This document shows, in pieces, positions 18,027 to 26,395 of a stretch of 64,000 nucleotides of DNA. The translations under genes and the position numbers were made by a program. The notes beneath the pieces were generated by a model. That model saw only the letters and a list, made by a program, of their open reading frames with translations. It ran no database searches and was not told the DNA's origin. This DNA is from Actibacterium sp. 188UL27-1. Its GTDB lineage: Bacteria > Pseudomonadota > Alphaproteobacteria > Rhodobacterales > Rhodobacteraceae. Where the stretch lies: positions 62,001 to 126,000 of the forward strand of contig NZ_JAFEUL010000004.1 of the NCBI RefSeq assembly GCF_016901225.1. The letters are read 5' to 3'. Position 1 is the first letter of the stretch; each line of letters begins with the position of its first letter.

Positions 18027-18050
18027 GGCCGGTCCGCAAAAAGACCGGCC
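18027..18050 (+). terminator. Intercistronic stem-loop between dctP and dctQ
   Basis: GGCCGGTC and GACCGGCC form a perfect 8-bp stem with loop CGCAAAAA in the 104-base gap. There is only a weak T-stretch (TTCT). Such hairpins commonly protect the receptor mRNA or attenuate into the permease genes, so the receptor is made in excess. Confidence 0.55.
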
Positions 18051-18106
18051 TTCTGACCAACAGACCGCGTCAAACGCGGCATTAGAACAAAAACGGGGGA
18101 GTTGCG

Positions 18107-18775
18107 ATGTCCATCTGGGCAGAAGCAGGTGCGGTGATTGCATCAATCACGACGTTTGATTCCTTTGAGATGCAAACCGCATTTCGAAGCAGCGGCGTCT
18201 GGATTGTCTTTGGCGTTGTCACGGCGCTTGGTGCGGTCGCGACGATAGGTCTGTACCGTCTCATCCCGTGGCTGGACCGAAATCTGGAACGGTCTATTAT
18301 CGTCTACACGTATCTTGTGATCGCGGGCATCATCTTTGCCGGTGTCATCCAGCGGTTCTACCTGAATGGTCAGCCCCCCTGGTCCACAACGATCCCGCCC
18401 CTGTTGTTCATGGTCATGGCGTGGTTCGGTTGTTCTTATAACGTGCGGCTGCGCACGCATCTCAGCTTTAGCGAATTCCGCACCAACATGCCCCGGCCGT
18501 TGCAGATGGGCTGTCTGATCCTGGATGCCGTTCTTTGGTTCGGGTTTTGCGTCATCGTGGTCACCACCACGGCGCGGGTCACGGCAAACTCCGCCGCCAA
18601 CTTCCAGATCGTCCTGGGGACCGACAATTTGCTGCAGTGGTACTTCATCATCACGGTGCCCGTCGCCTTTGTCCTGATGGCCGGGCGCGTGCTGGAGAAT
18701 TTGATCGAGGATCTGCACAATTTTCGAACCGGCGAACCGCTGATCAAACAAACCGTCATCGGGGGGGATGCGTGA
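18107..18775 (+). CDS. dctQ: TRAP transporter small permease (DctQ family)
   Basis: The small membrane subunit of the TRAP transporter, 222 residues. Four hydrophobic segments are visible (about residues 30-50, 62-85, 95-112 and 135-160), with a further one near 178-195. The family-typical loop PPLLFMVMAWFGCSYNVRLRTHLSF is present around residues 100-125 (key residues W, N, R, H). The stop shares one base with the dctM start (TGATGG), so translation is coupled. It anchors the large permease DctM in the inner membrane. Confidence 0.85.
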   Translation: MSIWAEAGAVIASITTFDSFEMQTAFRSSGVWIVFGVVTALGAVATIGLYRLIPWLDRNLERSIIVYTYLVIAGIIFAGVIQRFYLNGQPPWSTTIPPLLFMVMAWFGCSYNVRLRTHLSFSEFRTNMPRPLQMGCLILDAVLWFGFCVIVVTTTARVTANSAANFQIVLGTDNLLQWYFIITVPVAFVLMAGRVLENLIEDLHNFRTGEPLIKQTVIGGDA

Positions 18776-20133
18776 TGGATCAGGGCACCTGGGTCACCAT
18801 TATCTCTATCACCGTGACGTTCCTGTTCATGCTGGGCGTCCCCGTTCTGCTGGTGATCATCTACTGGGTGATCGGTTGCAGCTTTGTCATGGGGCTGACG
18901 CTCGACAATATGGGGGCGGAGCTGCTGAACGTGTTCAATAAGGGGTTTGCCCTTTTGGCGATGCCGCTCTTTATCCTGACCGGTGACTTGATCAACAAGT
19001 CCGGGATCGCTCGGCGATTATCGGACTTCGCCTATGCCTGCCTCGGTTGGCTCCGCGGCGGTCTCGCCATGGCGAGCCTGGGGGCGTGCGGTCTGTTTGC
19101 GGCGATCTCCGGGTCGAACTCTGCCACCACGGCCACGATCGGCTCCATGCTGCACCCGGAAATGGTGAAGGGCGGCTATGACGAACGCTTTTCTGCGGCC
19201 ACGGCGGCGGCAGGTGGAACGGTCGGGATCATCATTCCGCCATCGATCATCTTTATCGTCTATGGCTTCCTGATGAACCTTCCGATCTCGGACCTGTTCG
19301 TGGCCGGGATCATTCCGGGCGCGTTGATGGTCATCGCCATGCAGGTGGCCTGTTGGATCATCTGCACGATGAATGGCTGGGGATATCTGATCCCATTGCA
19401 GCTGACGCGGGTGCTGAAAACCGGCTTTGGTGCCTGGCTGGGCTTTTTCGCCATCGGTCTGGTCCTGTGGGGCATCTACACCGGCAAATTCTCCCCGACA
19501 GAGGCGGCGGGCGTGACCGTCGGGTTCTGCGTTATCGTCGGCATGATCTGTTGGCCCCTGAACAAGGTGATGGGGGCCGATCCTGATCAACCGGTCTCGG
19601 AAAAGAGCTTTGCCTCCATGTTCGTCGTCGGTGGTTTTACCCCGCTTGAGATCCCGTCCATCGTTGTCCGTTCGGCCCAGATCACTGGCATTCTTGCGCC
19701 GTTGATCGCCGTGTCGGTTGTCATGCAGCAGATTCTGTCGCTGCTCGGGGCCCAGCAGGTCATCGGCGATTTCGTCACCTCCATGGGCGGCTACTATGCC
19801 GTGCTGTTCACCGCGATGATCATCGTGTTCGTCTCTGGCATGATCTTGGAAAGTCTGCCGGTCACGATTATTCTCGCCCCCATCCTTGCGCCCATTGCGG
19901 CCTCTGTCGGGATCGATCCCATCCACTTCTCGGTGATCTTCCTGGTTGGAGCGTCTATCGGTTTCATCACACCGCCCTATGGTCTGAACCTCTATGTGGC
20001 CAGTGGTGTGACCGGTGTGCCGTATTTCCGGTTGTTGCGCTACACGGTTCCGTACCTGGTGGCTTTGATCAGCATCTGGATCCTGGTTTCGCTGACGCCC
20101 CAACTGGCCCTGGCGCTGCTGCCAAACAGATAG
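18775..20133 (+). CDS. dctM: TRAP transporter large permease (DctM family)
   Basis: The ion-coupled transport channel of the TRAP system, 452 residues with about 12 hydrophobic segments. Family landmarks are FALLAMPLFILTGDLINKSG, ISGSNSATTATIGSMLHPEM, GIIIPPSIIFIVYG, and the second-half repeat GASIGFITPPYGLNLYV. The frame opens upstream at 18535 in dctQ. The ATG at 18775 overlaps the dctQ stop and gives the usual N-terminus. An IclR gene follows 10 bases later in the same operon. Confidence 0.92.
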   Translation: MDQGTWVTIISITVTFLFMLGVPVLLVIIYWVIGCSFVMGLTLDNMGAELLNVFNKGFALLAMPLFILTGDLINKSGIARRLSDFAYACLGWLRGGLAMASLGACGLFAAISGSNSATTATIGSMLHPEMVKGGYDERFSAATAAAGGTVGIIIPPSIIFIVYGFLMNLPISDLFVAGIIPGALMVIAMQVACWIICTMNGWGYLIPLQLTRVLKTGFGAWLGFFAIGLVLWGIYTGKFSPTEAAGVTVGFCVIVGMICWPLNKVMGADPDQPVSEKSFASMFVVGGFTPLEIPSIVVRSAQITGILAPLIAVSVVMQQILSLLGAQQVIGDFVTSMGGYYAVLFTAMIIVFVSGMILESLPVTIILAPILAPIAASVGIDPIHFSVIFLVGASIGFITPPYGLNLYVASGVTGVPYFRLLRYTVPYLVALISIWILVSLTPQLALALLPNR

Positions 20134-20143
20134 GGAGTTTTCT

Positions 20144-20923
20144 ATGGCCGAAGACGGCTCAGCTGCGAAGACCGACCAGATACCGACCAACTTGCGGCTT
20201 CTTCTGCTCTTGGAAGAAGTCGTAAGGGCAGGGGAGCCGGTCACTCCGACTGAGGTGAATGCCAATCTGGGGCTGCCCAAACCCACCATCCACCGTCTGT
20301 TCCGGCGGTTGGAGGATGAGGGGTTTCTGCAGCGCGACCTGGATGGACGGTCCTACAGCCCCGGTCGCAGGCTGCGGCGCCTGTCGATCAACACCCTGTC
20401 GGCGCGCCATATCCGGATGGCCCGCTTGGCCATCCTCAAGATGCTGGCGGACAGCATCGGGGAGACTTGCAACATCGCCGTGCCCGACCGGGATGACATG
20501 GTCTATCTGGATCGGGTCGAAACCAAGTGGCCCTTGCGGATCCAGTTGCCCGTCGGGTCCCATGTGCCGTTCCACTGCACGGCCAGCGGCAAGATGTATC
20601 TGTCGACCCTGCAACCGCGATACTTGAAATCATATCTCGCGGCGGCGGAATTGAAGCCCTATACGCGCAATTCAAAGACCGATACCGATCTCTTGACCGA
20701 AGAGATCAGACGCATCCGCAGCCAGGGCTATTCCACCGATGATGAAGAATTCATGGATGGCATGGCCGCTATCGCCGTGCCGGTCTGGGACGATATGGGG
20801 CGGCTTTTGTCCACGCTCGCTGTCCACGCTCCGATCCAGCGCAACGGCCTGGCCGAACTCAAGGCGTATCTGCCGCTCCTGCAGGATGCAGCAGAACAAT
20901 TGCGGCTGATGGTCATCAACTAG
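20144..20923 (+). CDS. IclR-family transcriptional regulator
   Basis: A 259-residue IclR-type regulator. The N-terminal winged helix (about residues 15-75) contains LLEEVVRAGEPVTPTEV and the recognition region LPKPTIHRLFRRLEDEGFL. The C-terminal GAF-like effector domain has LPVGSHVPFHCTASGKMYLS and YSTDDEEFMDGMAAIAVPV. It lies 10 bases after dctM and is probably co-transcribed with the TRAP genes. It is the likely regulator of the TRAP operon and the divergent GMC gene, perhaps through the 10-bp inverted repeat at 16676-16727. Confidence 0.88.
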   Translation: MAEDGSAAKTDQIPTNLRLLLLLEEVVRAGEPVTPTEVNANLGLPKPTIHRLFRRLEDEGFLQRDLDGRSYSPGRRLRRLSINTLSARHIRMARLAILKMLADSIGETCNIAVPDRDDMVYLDRVETKWPLRIQLPVGSHVPFHCTASGKMYLSTLQPRYLKSYLAAAELKPYTRNSKTDTDLLTEEIRRIRSQGYSTDDEEFMDGMAAIAVPVWDDMGRLLSTLAVHAPIQRNGLAELKAYLPLLQDAAEQLRLMVIN

Positions 20924-21159
20924 GTGTTCAGCTCCGCAGGTAGACACCTGACCATTTGCCTGACTTTGCTGGCAGGTCGCGCATAGATGAGATGAACGGA
21001 TCAACGGCCGCCCATGTCGCAATGTGATGGCCGTTGTCAAAAGGCCTGACCCTCTGTGCCGCTCCGTTAAATAATCGTAAAACTTTGCCTGCGCCTTGTC
21101 GGGTGCGGCTGCTTGCAGGCAGGGTTGGCCAAGGCATATGGCGCGAATTGGGGGATGGC

Positions 21160-23259
21160 ATGCAGAAATGGACCAAACGGAAGACGGCATTCAAGGGCAC
21201 TGCGACGGACATTGTCGAACCCTATGAAGATTGGGATTACGCCACACGCCCCCCGATGGCGGATGCGGCCACCCTGTGGCAGCCGGTCTATATCAGGCTG
21301 TGCCCTGACGGATCCGGCGCCTTTACCCCCGCGGCACTGGCCCTGCTTGATCATATGGCGAAAGGGGTCGGGCAAACCGTTGCCATGGCAGGCGATGCGG
21401 TGCGGCGCCTCAAAACCGTGATCGCGCGGGAGGCGGCGGACACCTCCGCCGCCCCCTATGATCATTTGTTTGTCTACCGGCCCGAGATGGACAGCTACAC
21501 GCCGCTCTCCCTGCCAGGCGACGCCCCGGTTTATGAGGTGATCCATGTGGGCATCGCCGTCCCCGGCAGTGATGTTTCAGCACAAGCTGGGGCTTTGCCA
21601 GAGGCATCCGCGCATCCTGTGGCGGACGCTCCGGTCGTGACGGCTGTCATCGATGATGCAATCGGCATCGCCAATGAACGGTTTCGCGCAGATCGCACGA
21701 CCACCCGTATCCAAAAATACTGGCTACAGACGCTGGAAGAGGTCAATACATCCGCCCCGGGGGCCGGTGTCATGCTGGGCCGTGAATATGACGCGGCTCA
21801 GATCAACAATATGCTTGCAGCATCGCCCACGGAAGATGCCTTTTACCGCGCCCTGCGTCCGGTGCGCATCGACGGGGATCAACCCGTGATGCGCCGCGGA
21901 TACCGGCGCCCCTTTGCCATGATGCAAACCCACGGAACCCATGTGATGGATCTGGCAGGCGGCGCCCCGTGTGACACTTTGAACGCTCAAGACCACCCTC
22001 TGGTCGCGGTGGAACTGCCACCTTTGGCGACGATTGAAACGACGGGCGGGCGGCTGGACACCTATATCCTGCAAGCCTTGCAGCGTATCCTCGACTGGGT
22101 GGACCATTGGCCCGGTGCCAACGGCCCGATCCGCGTGCCGGTGGTCATCAATCTCAGTTACGGCGTGACGGCTGGCCCTAAAAACGGGTCAGGCTTTCTG
22201 GAACGCGAGATGGCCCGGCTGATCGATGCCCGCTCTGCCGAAGGGGTGCCGACAAAGGTGGTCCTGCCTTCGGGCAATGCCTTTCGCGCACAACTCACCG
22301 GGGCGTTCCGGGTGCGGGGCGGTAAGGCCAAAGGGTTCGACTGGCAGGTGCAGGCCGGCGATCAAAGCATCAGCTACCTGGAGCTTCGCGTGCCCAAAGG
22401 CGCGCCCTGCACGATAACGCTGACGCCGCAATCGGGGCCAGCGGCAACGGTCAAACTGGATGGCAGCGCAACGTCGCAGCTGTGGCAATGGGCGGGCGGC
22501 GCAGCACCGCGCGGCGCGGTCTATGTGCAGCCTGCTCCGGCCAATGCGGGGTTGATGCGCGTCACCATCGCTTTGGCGCCGACAGCCACGCCCGGTTTGC
22601 CGGGGCGCAGCGCACCTGCCGGGACCTACCGCGTAACAGTCGCCAATCGCGGCAAGCGCGGCGCCACCATGGATGTGGCGGTCGATGTGCAACGCGATGA
22701 CACGCCGTCGGGATACCCGATCTATGGGCGCCAATCCTTTATCGACGATGCCCAGATGGGCGCGCGGGACCGTGTCACCCAAAGCTACACCAGACCCCGC
22801 GCCCGCTCTGCCGTGACGCGGCGGGGCACGCTGTCGGCCTTTACCACAGGCGCCAGTGACAACATGTTTGTCATCGGCGGTGCCCATGCGGATGACACCC
22901 GGTTTGGCCGTGACAGCACCACTGCGCGGCAGCCGGCCCGCTATACGTCCAGCGGCGGCAACGGGCGTGACCCCGACCTTGCCTATGTGTCGGAGGAGGG
23001 CCGGATGCTTGAAGGGGTCCTGGCGGCGGGCACGTTTTCCGGCGGGGCGGCTACCTTGTCGGGCACCAGCGCCGCGGCACCTCAAGCCACGCGTGCCGTG
23101 GTCGACGTGCTCACCGCGACGCCACAGGTCAGCAAGGCGCAGATCATCGATCAGATCCTCAGGCCCGATCCGGTCTCATCCTCGCGCCGCCGATTGGGGG
23201 CAGGCGTTGCCGCCAGCGCCCCGTCTACCGCCGGGCGTGTGCCCCGCAAACGCAGCTGA
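21160..23259 (+). CDS. Subtilisin-like serine peptidase (S8), no signal peptide
   Basis: A 699-residue subtilase. The catalytic set is visible: Asp165 in VTAVIDDAIGIAN, His258 in THGTHVMDLAGG, oxyanion Asn373 in VLPSGNAF and Ser637 in LSGTSAAAPQ. About 90 residues separate Asp and His, and about 260 separate Asn and Ser. The latter part includes a beta-rich domain (residues about 385-515) resembling a pre-peptidase or jelly-roll module. No signal peptide or membrane segment is present, which is unusual for this family and suggests cytoplasmic action or non-classical export. The start at 21160 (MQKWTKRKTAF) has GGGGGA upstream; the frame opens earlier at 21034. It is convergent with the haloperoxidase-like gene. 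The substrate is unknown. Confidence 0.85.
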   Translation: MQKWTKRKTAFKGTATDIVEPYEDWDYATRPPMADAATLWQPVYIRLCPDGSGAFTPAALALLDHMAKGVGQTVAMAGDAVRRLKTVIAREAADTSAAPYDHLFVYRPEMDSYTPLSLPGDAPVYEVIHVGIAVPGSDVSAQAGALPEASAHPVADAPVVTAVIDDAIGIANERFRADRTTTRIQKYWLQTLEEVNTSAPGAGVMLGREYDAAQINNMLAASPTEDAFYRALRPVRIDGDQPVMRRGYRRPFAMMQTHGTHVMDLAGGAPCDTLNAQDHPLVAVELPPLATIETTGGRLDTYILQALQRILDWVDHWPGANGPIRVPVVINLSYGVTAGPKNGSGFLEREMARLIDARSAEGVPTKVVLPSGNAFRAQLTGAFRVRGGKAKGFDWQVQAGDQSISYLELRVPKGAPCTITLTPQSGPAATVKLDGSATSQLWQWAGGAAPRGAVYVQPAPANAGLMRVTIALAPTATPGLPGRSAPAGTYRVTVANRGKRGATMDVAVDVQRDDTPSGYPIYGRQSFIDDAQMGARDRVTQSYTRPRARSAVTRRGTLSAFTTGASDNMFVIGGAHADDTRFGRDSTTARQPARYTSSGGNGRDPDLAYVSEEGRMLEGVLAAGTFSGGAATLSGTSAAAPQATRAVVDVLTATPQVSKAQIIDQILRPDPVSSSRRRLGAGVAASAPSTAGRVPRKRS

Positions 23260-23291
23260 CGCGTTTCTGGGCTGGCGCTCGCACGAAACGA

Positions 23292-23320
23292 GGAAGCTGG
23301 CCCATACCGGGCCGTCTTCC
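23292..23320. terminator. Stem-loop between the convergent peptidase and haloperoxidase-like genes
   Basis: GGAAG-CT-GGCCC and GGGCC-GT-CTTCC pair around a five-base loop, with a two-base internal mismatch. It lies 33 bases after the peptidase stop. No T-run is present, so it may act as a 3'-end barrier instead of a classical terminator. Confidence 0.35.
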
Positions 23321-23429
23321 ATGGTTTGGTGACGCAAGATCCAGAACAACGCGCTGTTTGGATCAGGGGATGCCGTGGCCGATCCGAGCGGGCCGTGGTG
23401 CAGGGTCTCCGCGCCGGAGAGCCATCCAC

Positions 23430-24563
23430 TTATCGCGTCGCAGTGCTGCGGCGTTCGTCTTCGGCCAATTTCCAGGCCGTGGCCAGGATCGTGTTATCCG
23501 CCGATCCGTCTTTCTTCAGCTTGGGTTCGGCCACCAAACCTGCCAGCCAGTCAAGCGAAAAGTCATCCGCATCGCCAAAGTCACCCTTGCCAGATCCGGC
23601 CGCAAAACCGGGCAGGGGGCTTTTAAAGGTTTTCCCCTGGGCCAGTGCATGGACATATTCGCCGATGGCACATCCCAGCACGGCCCCCGCCGCGCTGTCT
23701 GACGGAAAATGTACACCCGCCACGGTCCGGTTGGCGGCCATGCGTTCGGCCACGCGGAACGGATGGGCCTGCTTGGTCACCCCGTCCTTGGCGCTTTCGC
23801 CTGTCATCAGCCGGTGCAGCACGGTGGCCACGGCAAAGCTTTCGCAGGAATGACCACTGGGAAAGCTGCTATGGTCGGGCGTCTGGATCATCGGTTGCAC
23901 TTCGATGGCAAAATCGATGGGCCGCGGGGTGCGGCACATATGCTTGACCTGCATTTCGGCAAAAACCGCAAGGCGTTCCACCACATCCAGCAGATCCGCG
24001 GTGCGGGCCCGGCGCTGGTTGTCCATATGGGCCAGCGCCCCAAAGAACGAGATGCCGTCCTCCAACTGGATCGAGATTTCCGCCATCCGGTCATCGCGCA
24101 GGTCGGCATAGGTCCGCAGCCAGGCCAGTTGCGTCTTGAAATGGCTGGGCTTGGGCTGGTTGATCGTCACAATGGGGCTGCCATTGCCGTTCAATGTCGC
24201 AACGCCCCATGTGACCGAACCGTCGCTCTTTTTGGCGGTCGAGGTGCCCGTGACCGTGACATTGGACATCAGCGCATATTCCAGAAGACGCGCCCGGATA
24301 TCCGCTTCGAGGTACAAAATATCATCCGGCGTGTCGCTGAATGGGAATGCCGGGTCAAAACTGGGCGTGCCATCCCAATAGCCCAACGTGCCGTCACGGG
24401 TGGTATTCAGGGCATCGTTCAGCAGTGTGGAAGAGGGGCTGCCAGCATGATCAGGGCCATCATCGCCCCCCATTTTGCCCATCTTTCCCATTTTGCCCAT
24501 CTTTCCCATTTTGCCCATCTTCCCCATTTTTCCCATCTTGCCCATCTTACCGCTGGTCGCCAT
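23430..24563 (-). CDS. Vanadium-haloperoxidase / PAP2-superfamily protein with (GKM)9 N-terminus
   Basis: A 377-residue protein. Residues 5-31 are nine tandem Gly-Lys-Met units, then a Gly/Asp-rich linker. The C-terminal half carries the full anion-binding set of the vanadium-dependent haloperoxidase/acid phosphatase superfamily: Lys207 and Arg214 (KHMCRTPRP), Ser236-Gly237-His238 (FPSGHSCES), and Arg279, His285 and Asp289 (NRTVAGVHFPSD). The preceding helical region (about 130-200) is like bacterial VHPO-type proteins. It could be a haloperoxidase or a phosphatase; sequence alone does not decide. There is no classical signal peptide. The start at 24563 follows a plausible ribosome-binding site, and the long upstream extension of the frame is not protein-like. 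It is divergent from the SARP-like regulator. Confidence 0.8.
   Translation of the reverse strand: MATSGKMGKMGKMGKMGKMGKMGKMGKMGKMGGDDGPDHAGSPSSTLLNDALNTTRDGTLGYWDGTPSFDPAFPFSDTPDDILYLEADIRARLLEYALMSNVTVTGTSTAKKSDGSVTWGVATLNGNGSPIVTINQPKPSHFKTQLAWLRTYADLRDDRMAEISIQLEDGISFFGALAHMDNQRRARTADLLDVVERLAVFAEMQVKHMCRTPRPIDFAIEVQPMIQTPDHSSFPSGHSCESFAVATVLHRLMTGESAKDGVTKQAHPFRVAERMAANRTVAGVHFPSDSAAGAVLGCAIGEYVHALAQGKTFKSPLPGFAAGSGKGDFGDADDFSLDWLAGLVAEPKLKKDGSADNTILATAWKLAEDERRSTATR
24471..24551 (-). repeat. Nine 9-bp tandem repeats encoding Gly-Lys-Met
   Basis: Nine in-frame 9-bp units (on the minus strand GGN AAR ATG) lie head to tail. Units differ only at third codon positions, mostly alternating between two variants. 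Because the unit is a multiple of three, gain or loss of copies would change the length of the N-terminus without breaking the frame. Confidence 0.95.
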
Positions 24564-24766
24564 GACGATTCCCCCGTGCTGCGCTGTCAGTTTTCGTGGG
24601 GGAAACGCTTGTTCAAGGGCCGCGCGCGCACCAGTCCTTGATAGACAAAGCGCTGTTATTGACGATAAATTCACGGGACGTGGGGTGACTGGGGGAATAC
24701 GGACCTTGACCGTCAAACGATCAATACCGCGCACATGACCTGTCTTGCTGCCTTGGGGGCCGCCCC

Positions 24767-26380
24767 GTGATTGATGTCGTGCGCATTGAGCTTTACGGTC
24801 CGCTGCGGGTCTTGGCGCCGGACGGGGCCGATCTGACCCCCCGCTCGGCCAAGGCGCAGGGGCTGACCGCACTTTTGGCAACGGGCATGCGGATGTCGCG
24901 GTCGCGCACATGGCTGCAGGACAAGCTGTGGAGCGACCGGGGCCGCCCCCAGGGATCTGCCAGCCTGCGCCAGGTCCTGACAGAGATGCGGCGCGTTCTG
25001 GGGCCGCACAAGGATTGCCTGATCGCCAATCGCAAGACCGTGGCCTTTGATCCTGTACGTGTCTTGATCACCCATACCGCCCCGTCAGAGACGCAGCCCG
25101 AATTCCTGGAAGGGATCGATGTGCGCGATGAGGAGTTCGAGGAATGGCTCCGGGTCCAGCGCAGCCGCATGCGCGCCCATCAATCCGTCGAGGTGAGCGA
25201 AGCCGCCGCGCGGGAGGTCACCGCCCCGACCCGGTTGAAAAAACGGCGGCTGCTCATGGTGAACGAAACCGCGCAATCACCTGGGATGGAAGGGTTTTTC
25301 GCAGATCACTTCGCCGATGCCGTGGCACGGTCCCTGTCTGAACAGATCAGCGTTCATGTGATGCGGGGCGATGCGTGCAAACCGGTGGAACCCGATTTCG
25401 TGCTGCGCACTCGGGCCAGTATCCAGTCCGGCATGGCGGGGTTGCGCGTCTCGATGGAGCAGGGGGCAAAGGGCGTTCAGCTGTGGTCCGGCTCCAAGCT
25501 GGTCCAAGCCGCCGGCGCGCCCCCCGTCGACAGCGAAGATGTGCTGCGCCTCGTGCATGAAGCGACCGAAGGCGTGTCAGAGGCACTTTATACCGCCGCG
25601 CGCCTGGGCAATGAAGGGTTCGACGCCGCCGTGCTTGCCCGGATCGGTCTGCGCAAGCTCTTTTCCATGAAGAAATCCGAACAGCTCGTCGCCGATGGCA
25701 TGCTTTCCACCGCCTTCGATCTGCATCCCCGCGGGGTGTATCTGGCGTGGCGGGTGCTCTTGCGGATCGTCATGCTGATCGAACGCCATGACGGGCTGCC
25801 GGATGATTACGAGCAGGAAGCCTGCGACATGGCGCGCCGGGCTTTTGAACTGGAACCCATGAATTCCATGGTGCTCGCCGCTTGTTCAAATGCCGCTCTG
25901 ATCCTGCAAGGCGACGATGATGGCGGTTTGGAATATGCGGAACGCTCCGTTCAGGCCAACCCGGCAAATCCCTTTGCATGGGACTGCCTGAGCATGGCCG
26001 CCCTTTACAATGGTCGCCTGAACAAGGCGCATCGCAACCAGGTCCGCGCCCGCCACATCGCAGGCAACACACCGTTTGGCCATTGGTTCGACATGGGCTG
26101 CGCCATGACCGCCACCACCAACGGCCTGGTGGATGAAGCACTGGTCTGGGCCCGCCGGTCCGCAGCGACGTCGCCGTTTTTCCACCCACCGCTGCGCTAC
26201 CTGATTGCGCTTTACGTCCATTCGGGGCGGATGGACCAGGCCCGTGACATCGTCAAACAGCTCAAGATGATGGAACCGGATTTCGCGGTCAGCCAACTGG
26301 TCGAGGATGACGCCTATCCCGTCAACGACCTGCGCCGCTCCAAGCTGCTGACCAAATCCGCCCTGTCGCCGCTGGGGTAG
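24767..26380 (+). CDS. SARP-like transcriptional regulator with TPR-type C-terminus
   Basis: A 537-residue protein. The N-terminal 95 residues form an OmpR/SARP-type winged helix (IELYGPLRVLAPDGADLTP; LLATGMRMSRSRTWLQDKLW; ASLRQVLTEMRRVLG). A middle region follows (about 100-240). The C-terminal half (about 300-510) reads as helical TPR-like repeats (DMARRAFELEPMNSMVLAA, YAERSVQANPANPFAWDCL, ARRSAATSPFFHPP). This resembles HilA/CadC-like and SARP activators with TPR tails. No membrane segment is seen. The start GTG at 24767 has GGGGGC upstream. Position suggests it controls the divergent haloperoxidase-like gene and perhaps the peptidase. Confidence 0.75.
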   Translation: MIDVVRIELYGPLRVLAPDGADLTPRSAKAQGLTALLATGMRMSRSRTWLQDKLWSDRGRPQGSASLRQVLTEMRRVLGPHKDCLIANRKTVAFDPVRVLITHTAPSETQPEFLEGIDVRDEEFEEWLRVQRSRMRAHQSVEVSEAAAREVTAPTRLKKRRLLMVNETAQSPGMEGFFADHFADAVARSLSEQISVHVMRGDACKPVEPDFVLRTRASIQSGMAGLRVSMEQGAKGVQLWSGSKLVQAAGAPPVDSEDVLRLVHEATEGVSEALYTAARLGNEGFDAAVLARIGLRKLFSMKKSEQLVADGMLSTAFDLHPRGVYLAWRVLLRIVMLIERHDGLPDDYEQEACDMARRAFELEPMNSMVLAACSNAALILQGDDDGGLEYAERSVQANPANPFAWDCLSMAALYNGRLNKAHRNQVRARHIAGNTPFGHWFDMGCAMTATTNGLVDEALVWARRSAATSPFFHPPLRYLIALYVHSGRMDQARDIVKQLKMMEPDFAVSQLVEDDAYPVNDLRRSKLLTKSALSPLG

Positions 26381-26395
26381 CTTCCAGAGCCGTGG

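Noticed and set aside
19018-20289. Long minus-strand open frame opposite dctM
   Set aside because: It is a shadow of a real gene in GC-rich DNA. Its residues are mostly Arg, His, Asp and Gly with no motif, while the plus-strand frame has clear TRAP permease signatures.
24471-24551. Possible CRISPR-like array
   Set aside because: Units are 9 bp and directly tandem with no spacers; they are coding GKM repeats.
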